A stretch of 64,000 nucleotides of DNA, taken from Isoptericola jiangsuensis. Lineage in GTDB: Bacteria; Actinomycetota; Actinomycetes; Actinomycetales; Cellulomonadaceae. Location of the stretch: assembly GCF_002563715.1 (NCBI RefSeq), contig NZ_PDJJ01000001.1, positions 1,178,001-1,242,000 of the forward strand, written 5' to 3'. Position numbers and translations under genes: made by a program. Below the pieces are notes generated by a model. It was not told the origin of the DNA, did no database searches, and saw only the letters and a list, made by a program, of their open reading frames with translations. Below, in pieces: positions 16,967-23,873 of the stretch (the stretch's first letter is position 1; every line of letters starts with the position of its first letter).

Positions 16967-17700
16967 CGACCGTGCAGATCGATACCTCGTTCGACGTCCG
17001 GACGGACTCGGGCGGTCGCGACCCCGACACGCACAGTCCGACCCTGCGGAGCTACCACCAGTACCTCTGGAGCAAGCCCCTCCCGGACGGGCGTCCGTTC
17101 GACCTCGTCGCGACGACGCCCGGCGCCTACCTCCACCACCGGTCGACGGTCGGCGAGTTCTGGCTGGCCAGCGACTCGGTCATGCAGACCTTCACTCACT
17201 GGGAGGTCACGAAGAGGCTTGTCGCGGAGCTTCCCGACGACTACGTCGACTGGGTCCGCACGATCACCTACACGATCGGCGGCATGCTGATCTTCCCGGG
17301 GAATCGTGTCGACGGGAAGATGACGATCAACGGTGCCCGAGGATTCACCCGACGCATCGCGGACCGCGTCGATCTCACGCTGGAGTGCATCCGGTTCCAC
17401 TACAGAGGGGAGCCGAGCCCGCTGAGTGCGGTGCTCGCGCGCTACGGCGACTTCTTCGACCTCTTCACCGACTTCGAGGGGTACGTCGAGTTCTTCCTGC
17501 TCGAAGACCTGATGACCAGTGACGGCGGCGTGCGTTTCTTCATGCCGTTCGACGGATTCGCCTCGCCGTCGGTCCCTCGCGACCTCGAGACGTACGCCGA
17601 GCTCCTCCGTCGTTCGACCGACTTCGTCGAGGCGCGGAACCGGCGGATCGCCGGGTGGGTGGCGTCACCCGCGCGCGGCCCGGGGCGCCACATCCGGTAG
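16963..17700 (+). CDS. DUF6994-like protein
   Basis: 245 residues, soluble. Features such as LRSYHQYLWSKPLPDGRPF, YTIGGMLIFPGNRVDGKMTINGARGF and SPLSAVLARYGDFFDLFTDFEGYVEFF match the DUF6994 group, often found near restriction or abortive-infection genes. No catalytic motif is known to me. The GTG at 16963 overlaps the stop of the damaged Abi frame, so it was probably the second gene of an Abi_2-DUF6994 pair and may now be orphaned or read through from hsdS. Whether the two proteins worked together is inference from overlap. Confidence 0.75.
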   Translation: MTTVQIDTSFDVRTDSGGRDPDTHSPTLRSYHQYLWSKPLPDGRPFDLVATTPGAYLHHRSTVGEFWLASDSVMQTFTHWEVTKRLVAELPDDYVDWVRTITYTIGGMLIFPGNRVDGKMTINGARGFTRRIADRVDLTLECIRFHYRGEPSPLSAVLARYGDFFDLFTDFEGYVEFFLLEDLMTSDGGVRFFMPFDGFASPSVPRDLETYAELLRRSTDFVEARNRRIAGWVASPARGPGRHIR

Positions 17701-17710
17701 TCCGACGGTC

Positions 17711-17746
17711 CGTTAACATCGTTTCTTGGCGTATCCGATGTTAACG
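17711..17746. promoter_or_regulatory. 11-bp inverted repeat at the fic promoter
   Basis: CGTTAACATCG (17711-17721) is mirrored exactly by CGATGTTAACG (17736-17746), with a 14-bp centre that includes TATCC. It ends 7 nt before the fic GTG, so a bound protein would block both transcription and the start site. The Fic protein has its own C-terminal winged-helix region, making autoregulation plausible. Confidence 0.65.
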
Positions 17747-17753
17747 TGAGGTC

Positions 17754-18944
17754 GTGTCGTCGGATGCGAGCTGGCCGTCGTTCGGGACCGAGCTCCTCGA
17801 CTGGGAGTCCTCGGACAGCGAGTACGGTCCCCGCGCGGGCAGGAGCCTCCGTCGTGGGCCGTACGAAGCGGCCGTCCCACCGCGTATCGCCCGCGCCGCG
17901 CTCGCGCTCGACGGTCCGACGGCCGCGCTGGTCGCCGAGGCGAGCGCCGAGGTCGCCCGACTGGACGGCGAGTCCCTCGGATCGCTGATGTCGTTCGCTT
18001 CCTTGCTGCTCAGGACGGAAGCTGCCAGCTCGTCGCAGATCGAGAACCTGACCTCGTCGCCGACGGCCATCGCGCTGGCGGAGCTGGGTCGGCGCGGACG
18101 AGCCAACGCCGACGAGATCGTCGCCAACGTCAGCGCCATGACACAGGCGCTCGACGTCGCCGACCGGCTGGACGCCGACGCGATCCTGACGATGCACCAG
18201 GTCCTGATGCGTGACCACATGCCCGGCGCCGCCGGAGCGTGGCGGGACGCCGCCGTGTGGATCGGCGGCTCGGCTCGCAGCCCTCACGGGGCGGACTACG
18301 TGGCGCCGCGAAGCGACCAGGTTCCGGACGCGATGGAGGATCTTGCCGCCTTCATCGCACGCGACGACCTGCCGGCGCTCGTCCAGGCGGCCGTCACGCA
18401 CGCGCAGTTCGAGAACATCCATCCCTTCCCGGACGGCAACGGCCGGACCGGACGAGCGCTCATGCACGCCCAGCTCCGCCACGCCGGCCTGACGCGGCAT
18501 GTCGTCGTGCCGATCTCGGCCGGGCTCCTCACCGAGACCGAGCGGTACTTCGCCGCGCTGACCGCCTTTCGCTCCGGGAATCCTGTCCCGATCGTCACCG
18601 AGGTGTGCGAGGCGGTCTTCCCTGCGCTGCAGAACGCGCGCCAGCTGATGAGCGACGTCTCCGACGCGCGCGGACGGTGGTCGGACGCCATCCGGGCACG
18701 CCGTGGCGCGGCCGCCCGGCGTCTTGCAGACTTCCTCGTGGAGCGGCCGGTCGTCGACTCGCGCCTCGCGGCGGAGCTGCTGGGTGTCACGACGGCGAAC
18801 GCCCAGGTGGCGATCGACCGCCTTGTTGAGGACGGCGTGCTCGAGCAGATCGGCCGAGGTGCCCGCGACCGCGTCTGGCAGGCGGTCGAGGTGATCGAGG
18901 CGATGGAGCGCTTCGCCGACCGAGCGCACCACCGAGGCCTCTGA
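17754..18944 (+). CDS. Fic family AMP-transferase with C-terminal HTH
   Basis: 396 residues. An N-terminal Fic_N region contains SSQIEN near residues 93-98, fitting the (S/T)xxxE(G/N) inhibitory helix of class II Fic proteins. The active loop is HPFPDGNGRTGR near residue 222, complete with the catalytic His. The C-terminal part (about 320-385) is a winged helix (LAAELLGVTTANAQVAIDRLVEDGVL). Expected activity is AMP transfer to a protein target, held in check by the inhibitory Glu. The GTG at 17754 is almost leaderless, with an operator-like repeat directly before it. It sits among defence genes and converges with the exonuclease gene (4 bp apart). Confidence 0.92.
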   Translation: MSSDASWPSFGTELLDWESSDSEYGPRAGRSLRRGPYEAAVPPRIARAALALDGPTAALVAEASAEVARLDGESLGSLMSFASLLLRTEAASSSQIENLTSSPTAIALAELGRRGRANADEIVANVSAMTQALDVADRLDADAILTMHQVLMRDHMPGAAGAWRDAAVWIGGSARSPHGADYVAPRSDQVPDAMEDLAAFIARDDLPALVQAAVTHAQFENIHPFPDGNGRTGRALMHAQLRHAGLTRHVVVPISAGLLTETERYFAALTAFRSGNPVPIVTEVCEAVFPALQNARQLMSDVSDARGRWSDAIRARRGAAARRLADFLVERPVVDSRLAAELLGVTTANAQVAIDRLVEDGVLEQIGRGARDRVWQAVEVIEAMERFADRAHHRGL

Positions 18945-18948
18945 GGAG

Positions 18949-20601
18949 TCACCCCTCGCCGTGCAGAGCCCTCTCATAGGCCTCGGCCACGGCCCGGGGG
19001 AGTCGGCCGCGGTCGCCCACCTCATGCCCGTTCTCTCGGGCCCAACGGCGGACGGCCGCGGGGTTCGGAACGGTGGATCCGGCCGACGCGGGCTGCGGCG
19101 TGGCCCGAACCTGGGCTCCCGCTGCCTCTGGCCGCACCGGCGATGCCTCGACCGCGGTGGCGGCCGGCTGGAGGTGGGCGAGCAGCACCTCGAAATGGTC
19201 GGGGTGGACCGTCCGGAGATCGAGGTCGGCAGCCTTCGCCGCCTTGCCGCCGGCGAAGGAGCCATCGGTGACCAGCATCGCGGTCGTGCGCGAGACGCTG
19301 CTCATGACACGGACCCCGAGCTCCTCGGCACGCTGCTCCAGCCGAGCGCGCTGGGCGTCGCCGCACCCGGTGAAGACGACCTTGTCGCCGACCCGCAGGG
19401 GTTCGCCGTGCGACCAGCCGACGGGCAGAGGACCGAGGCCGGCGCTCAGCCGTGCCGCGCGGGCCTCGTCGGCATGGCCGATGAGACGGCGAACGGTCGC
19501 CGGCTGCACCTGGAGGAGCTCCGCGATCGTCGAGAGCTCCGACCGCTCGTCACGGGAGACGTGGCCGTCGTCGAGCGCCCGGTGTGCCAGTGCCGTGACG
19601 AACGCCAGGTGGGCCGCCGCGACCTCGTCGGGCGCGAGCCCGTACGCCTCGATCAGGTCGGCGAGTGCTCCGGCCTCCGACGCGGACACGACGCCGTCCT
19701 CCAGGACCTCCAGCAGCAGCTCGAGGTAGGGGGTCGTGCCCACAGGAGCGCCGTCGTCGAGCAGCTCCGTCAGACCCAACGCGGTGAGCTGTTGGACCAG
19801 CGGAGCCTGCTTGGGTCGGGGCGGGGTCACCCTCCGCGGCCGGTTCCTCGGGGCCCCTGCCGCTCCGGGCAGCATGGTGAGCGGCGCTCGCGACGGCCCC
19901 TCGGGCCAGGTGAACGCTCGGGTGTCGACTCGGGCGCGGTCGAGCTCGGCATGCACGGGGACGCGCGGCATCGTCAGGTATCGGTTCATCAGCCGCCCCG
20001 TCGCGCGGGCGTCGCCGAGGGCGGAATGCGCGTCCGTCAGCCGGACGTCCGCCGCAGCACAGCAGTCCGCGAGCCGCCGCCGCTCGAGGTGCGGCAGGTA
20101 GTGGTGGCTTCCCTGGAGCGTGCAGTAAGCGGGCAGGAACGGCAGATCCCATCCGCTGCGCTGGTACTCGGCGCGCAGGAACGCGAGGTCGAACCGGGCG
20201 TTGTGCGCGACGACGGTGCTCCCACCGAGCAGGAGCGCCACGTCGCGCGACTGCTCCCGGAAGAGCGGGGCCGGGGCCACGTCACCATCGGTGATGCCGT
20301 GGACGTGGGTCGCGCCGACCGGGCCCTCCGGGTTGAAGCGCGTCGACCATTCGTCGATGACCGAGCCCTCGTGGTCGAGCCGCACGACGGCCAGCTCGAG
20401 GATGCGGTCCTGTCGAGGGCTCAGGCCTGTGGTCTCGACGTCGATGACGGCGTAGGCGGCTTCGGCCGGCTTCCTGTCAGCCGGATTCCTGTCGACCGGT
20501 TGCGGAACCGGCGCGTCCGGCTGCGCCGACTTCCTCGTCCCGAAGAGTCGTCCGAGGATCCCCACTGCTGCACCAGCGCCTTCCGCCTCTCGGGGCCGCA
20601 T
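18949..20601 (-). CDS. DEDDh exonuclease with BRCT and Lsr2 C-terminal domains
   Basis: 550 residues with an unusual domain chain. Residues 50-210 are a DnaQ-like 3'-5' exonuclease: VIDVETTGL (Asp54, Glu56), HNARFDLAFL, HSALGDARATG (the final His and Asp). Residues about 285-375 form two helical repeats resembling TerB. Residues about 395-470 are BRCT-like (GDKVVFTGCGDAQRARLEQ). The last 40 residues (NPAAVRRWARENGHEVGDRGRLP) match the AT-hook-like DNA-binding end of Lsr2. Lsr2 targets AT-rich foreign DNA, so the tail may steer the nuclease to invading DNA; that is inference. ATG 20601 has weak upstream GGGG; GTG 20565 is an alternative. Probably third gene after the EVE-HNH and glycosylase-like genes. 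Confidence 0.85.
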   Translation of the reverse strand: MRPREAEGAGAAVGILGRLFGTRKSAQPDAPVPQPVDRNPADRKPAEAAYAVIDVETTGLSPRQDRILELAVVRLDHEGSVIDEWSTRFNPEGPVGATHVHGITDGDVAPAPLFREQSRDVALLLGGSTVVAHNARFDLAFLRAEYQRSGWDLPFLPAYCTLQGSHHYLPHLERRRLADCCAAADVRLTDAHSALGDARATGRLMNRYLTMPRVPVHAELDRARVDTRAFTWPEGPSRAPLTMLPGAAGAPRNRPRRVTPPRPKQAPLVQQLTALGLTELLDDGAPVGTTPYLELLLEVLEDGVVSASEAGALADLIEAYGLAPDEVAAAHLAFVTALAHRALDDGHVSRDERSELSTIAELLQVQPATVRRLIGHADEARAARLSAGLGPLPVGWSHGEPLRVGDKVVFTGCGDAQRARLEQRAEELGVRVMSSVSRTTAMLVTDGSFAGGKAAKAADLDLRTVHPDHFEVLLAHLQPAATAVEASPVRPEAAGAQVRATPQPASAGSTVPNPAAVRRWARENGHEVGDRGRLPRAVAEAYERALHGEG

Positions 20602-20662
20602 TGATCAACCCCGCGAGGATGTCACGGACATCCGCCCGGTGTGCCAGGCGTCCGGGGTGAAA

Positions 20663-21430
20663 TCAGGCGCAGGCGTCGCACGATCCGGTCGCAGGCAACG
20701 TCATGAAGCAGCTCGGGCAGACGGCTGGTACGGGTGGGGCAGCCGACGTCGCCGGACGCACACGACGACGTGGGGCGGGCGGCGTGGCGGGTCGCACCTC
20801 GCCGCGCAGCGCTGCGTGGACCAGCCCGCGGTAGACGGAGATCTGCCCACGGTGGACGCTCGCGTTCGCCCTCGACCAGTGCGGCACCTGCAGGATCGTC
20901 AGCGGCCCGGAGGCGGCGATCCCCCGGGAGATCGTTCCGGCCCACGCGGTGATGCGTCGGTAGGACTTCACCCCGAAGCAGATGATGCGCGGTGCCGCCT
21001 CGCCGGTCGCGCCGAGCAGGTGCATCTGGCTGATGAGCGAGGAGATCTCGGCATCGATGTTGTGCTCGTGGACCTTGCGGATGTCGCTCTCGCGCTGCTC
21101 GTGCAGGTCGGTCATGTAGGCGCCCCACACCTCGGTGCCGCGGAAGGCCTCGGCCAGGAAGTGGTCGTTGTGGAACGCGCTCGTGTGGAAGTTGGCCCAG
21201 GGGACGGAGGCTCCTGCGGGGGAGACCGGACGACCCGCGGAATCTCGCGCCACCGAGGACTGGTTGAGGCCGACCAGAACGTCGCGCGCGTGGAGGACGT
21301 CATCCAGCGCAGGGCCGACGGGCAGACAGAGGTCGCTGCGGTCGTCGAAGGGCTCGGTCTGCGTGGCGGCGCCCCACACGGCCCACGACGCGTCGAAGCG
21401 AAACGCGGACATCGTGTCCAGGAGGCTCAA
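20663..21430 (-). CDS. Uracil-DNA glycosylase superfamily-like protein
   Basis: About 255 residues. The pattern fits the UDG fold: VGLNQSS in the position of motif A, WANFH, RGTEVWGAYMTDL, IICFGVKSYRRI as the core strand, and ILQVPHWSRAN where motif B (HPS-type) is expected. The canonical catalytic Asp of motif A is absent, so the chemistry may differ. The C-terminus carries CPSC...CDAC, a likely small zinc ribbon. TTG 21430 (GGTGGA upstream) keeps the family-like N-terminus; ATG 21412 is an alternative. The gene lies between the EVE-HNH nuclease and the exonuclease on the same strand, suggesting action on damaged or modified DNA. Family assignment is moderate. Confidence 0.55.
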   Translation of the reverse strand: MSLLDTMSAFRFDASWAVWGAATQTEPFDDRSDLCLPVGPALDDVLHARDVLVGLNQSSVARDSAGRPVSPAGASVPWANFHTSAFHNDHFLAEAFRGTEVWGAYMTDLHEQRESDIRKVHEHNIDAEISSLISQMHLLGATGEAAPRIICFGVKSYRRITAWAGTISRGIAASGPLTILQVPHWSRANASVHRGQISVYRGLVHAALRGEVRPATPPAPRRRVRPATSAAPPVPAVCPSCFMTLPATGSCDACA

Positions 21431-21494
21431 CGTGGTTCCACCGTCACCGCCCCCAGCGGACGTGTACCTCGGGTCGAGGTCACCCGGGGCAGAC

Positions 21495-22313
21495 TCAACT
21501 GATCTGACCGGCGGCCTCGACGCGATGGCGCGCAAGGCGCCGGGGGCTCGGACGTTCGGCGGGGTCGTCCGGAAGCCGGAGCCTCTGGCCGTGGAGCTTG
21601 CGGTACTCGCTCTTGCGGATGTCGGGGTGGAGGACGACCCGGGAGTCCTCGTCGATCCACAGCAGCCCGCTGTCGAACAGGTTGTGGATGTCGGCGCGGA
21701 GCAGCAGGCCGTTCTCGAGGATGTTCGTGGACGCGCCGTCGTACCGGTCGATGTGCGCGGCCTGGAGGGTGGCGGGGACGTCCGAGCCGGTGACGGCGCA
21801 GCGGCCGGCGTAGGCCGTGAGGAGTGTGGCGCGGAACAGCGCCTGCCCCTGCCGTGCGGTGACCAGCTGCTCCCGGCGGATCCTGCCCCGGCCGGCCGCG
21901 TCGTCGACCGCGTCGACGTCGACGCGGGCGTGCAGCTGGGCGATCTCGTCGGGTGTCGCCTTGCGCATCGACTGGACCCGGGTGGTGGTCTCGACGACGA
22001 GCGGTTCGGCGGCGAGCCGACGCGACTCCTCGCTGTCGAAGTCGACGCCGAACCACAGGGCGCCCTCGTCGTCCGGCGCGACGGACGACGTCACCACCCC
22101 GACACCGACGACGGCTGCGACGGGCAGGGACTCCCGGACCCAGACGTGGTCCCCGACCGTGAAGTCCGTGTATCGGCGCGGAAGGTGCCAGTGCAGTTCG
22201 CGCTCGACCTCGGCGCTCCGGAACAGGTCGCGCGGGGCGATCGTCCGGCCGTCGTCGGTCTCGTAGCCCCACGTCTCCGTGCGCGGGTTCACCGGGTAGA
22301 GCCAGTCGGTCAT
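21495..22313 (-). CDS. EVE/PUA-like domain fused to HNH endonuclease
   Basis: 272 residues. The N-terminal 100 or so (YTDFTVGDHVWVRESLP, then VVGVGVVTS) resemble an EVE/PUA-like pocket, a fold that reads modified bases in several restriction enzymes. The C-terminal part is an HNH_2-type nuclease: CAVTG, AAHIDRYDGASTNILENGLLL, ADIHNLFDSGLLWI. This order matches modification-dependent (type IV-like) restriction proteins. The ATG at 22313 has AAGGAG 5 nt upstream, and a 194-bp divergent region separates it from the next gene. It is the first gene of the leftward trio. The EVE call is by pattern only; the HNH is secure. Confidence 0.8.
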   Translation of the reverse strand: MTDWLYPVNPRTETWGYETDDGRTIAPRDLFRSAEVERELHWHLPRRYTDFTVGDHVWVRESLPVAAVVGVGVVTSSVAPDDEGALWFGVDFDSEESRRLAAEPLVVETTTRVQSMRKATPDEIAQLHARVDVDAVDDAAGRGRIRREQLVTARQGQALFRATLLTAYAGRCAVTGSDVPATLQAAHIDRYDGASTNILENGLLLRADIHNLFDSGLLWIDEDSRVVLHPDIRKSEYRKLHGQRLRLPDDPAERPSPRRLARHRVEAAGQIS

Positions 22314-22507
22314 GTCACTCCTTCGCGATCCACGGGCGAGGCAAGTCTGTCGTACCCCCGTCGGACCGGTCGGAGCGTGCGGGGTGAAATCGCACGAACC
22401 TGCGGTGACCATCAAAGAGGCCGGCACCGGAACGCTAGGGTGCACGACGACCGAGATCGCGGGCCGCGGCTCCGACTCGGCAGTGACGAGCGATCCGGGA
22501 GTCGACG

Positions 22508-23752
22508 ATGGATGACCTGCAGCTGATCAGTGACGGCAACGGGCTGGCCGTCATCGGGAACCCGGGGGCGGTCGACCGATTCCTTACTTCGCAGGGTCTC
22601 CCGTCCCAGGATCTCGGACTGCCGCGGCTCGGGACGGTGCTGGCCGGCGGTGCGGGGACCGCTCAGGTGGCGTCGGACGTCGTCGCGACGTCCGGGCGGT
22701 GGGTGCAGCTGACCAAGGAGTCGGCGGAGATGGCGAACAAGCTCGGCCTGATGAAGGGCTCGAGCAGCGAGGTCGCGCGCGCCGTCGTGACGGACAAGGG
22801 CAAGATCAAGCACATCGTCGAGTTCGCCAGGACGCCCGGGTCCTTCATCGCGAATCCTGCCCGACTCGCCGGAGCCGCGGGACTCATGGCCCAGCTGGCG
22901 ATGCAGCAGGCCATGGACGAGATCACGGACTATCTCGCCGTGATCGACGAGAAGGTCGACGACGTGCTCCGCGCCCAGAAGGACGCCGTCCTCGCCGACA
23001 TGATCGGTTCCGGGCTCGTGATCGACGAGGCGCTGACCGTCCGCGAGCACACCGGGCGCGTCTCGGAGACGACCTGGTCGACGGTGCAGGCCGAGAAGAA
23101 GGCGATCGCCACGACGCAGGCGCACGCGCTGCGGCGACTCGACGCGCTCGCCGAGAAGCTGGAGCGCAAGTCCAAGGTCGTCGACCTCGCGAAGGTCGCG
23201 TCGGAGGCGGTGACCGAGGTCCAGGAGTGGCTCGCCGTCCTCGCGCGATGCTTCCAGCTCCAGGACGCGCTGGGCGTCCTCGAGCTCGATCGTGTCCTCG
23301 ACGCGGCCGACCCCGACGAGCTCGACCGGCATCGTCGAGGCCTTGCGAAGGCCAGGCAGGATCGCCTCGAGCTCATCGAGCGAAGCACCGTCCGCCTGCT
23401 GGAACGCATGGACGCCGCCGCCGGCAGGGCCAACACCAAGGTGCTGCTCAACCCGACGGCCTCACCCCGCGTCGTGCGGTCGAGCGAGCGGGCCGCCACC
23501 GCCGTCGGTGAGCTCCACGACCGGTTGGGCATCGAGTCGGCGCGGACGTCGACGACGGAGCGACGGTGGGTCGAGGCCGTGGGGGACGTCCGGGACAAGG
23601 TGGTCGAGACAGGGTCCGAGGGGATCGGAGCCGCGCGTCGCGGAGGCAGTCACGCGCTGGGCCGGGCGAAGGCGGTGACCGGCAAGCTCTCCGACGACCT
23701 CGCCGAGCGGGTTGCGAGGCGCAGGGCGAACGACGACGCCGGGGATGCCTGA
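22508..23752 (+). CDS. Unknown helical protein in the defence island
   Basis: 414 residues with no family I can name. The first 60 are mixed, with a Gly/Ala stretch (LAGGAGTAQVASDVV). From about residue 115 it is almost all helix: an apolar helix (ARLAGAAGLMAQLAMQQAM), then DEITDYLAVIDEKVDDVLRAQKD and long coiled-coil-prone segments to the end, with a basic C-terminus. There is no signal peptide. The ATG has GGGAG 8 nt upstream, and a short hairpin follows the stop. It is divergent from the EVE-HNH gene and upstream of hsdR. A membrane-associated or toxin-like role is possible but only speculation. Confidence 0.65.
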   Translation: MDDLQLISDGNGLAVIGNPGAVDRFLTSQGLPSQDLGLPRLGTVLAGGAGTAQVASDVVATSGRWVQLTKESAEMANKLGLMKGSSSEVARAVVTDKGKIKHIVEFARTPGSFIANPARLAGAAGLMAQLAMQQAMDEITDYLAVIDEKVDDVLRAQKDAVLADMIGSGLVIDEALTVREHTGRVSETTWSTVQAEKKAIATTQAHALRRLDALAEKLERKSKVVDLAKVASEAVTEVQEWLAVLARCFQLQDALGVLELDRVLDAADPDELDRHRRGLAKARQDRLELIERSTVRLLERMDAAAGRANTKVLLNPTASPRVVRSSERAATAVGELHDRLGIESARTSTTERRWVEAVGDVRDKVVETGSEGIGAARRGGSHALGRAKAVTGKLSDDLAERVARRRANDDAGDA

Positions 23753-23773
23753 CCCGGAACGGGCCGTTCCGGG
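23753..23773 (+). terminator. Short GC hairpin after the unknown gene
   Basis: CCCGGAACGG pairs with CCGTTCCGGG; the tight centre leaves about 9 usable base pairs with a 3-nt loop. It begins immediately after the stop codon and separates this gene from hsdR. Confidence 0.6.
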
Positions 23774-23784
23774 CGCTGGCGCCT

Positions 23785-23801
23785 CGATAGGCCCCTTATC
23801 G
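23785..23801. promoter_or_regulatory. CGATA...TATCG element before hsdR
   Basis: A 5-bp inverted repeat (23785-23789 and 23797-23801) within CGATAGGCCCCTTATCG. It resembles the GATAAG-CTTATC palindrome before the hsdM-hsdS operon, sharing CGATA and CTTATC. A common regulator for the split restriction genes is possible. Confidence 0.35.
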
Positions 23802-23873
23802 CGTGGCTACCGGCATCGCCCGCAGAAGTCCGCGACGATGTAGTCGTTCGTGACGACCACCAGGGGAGACACC

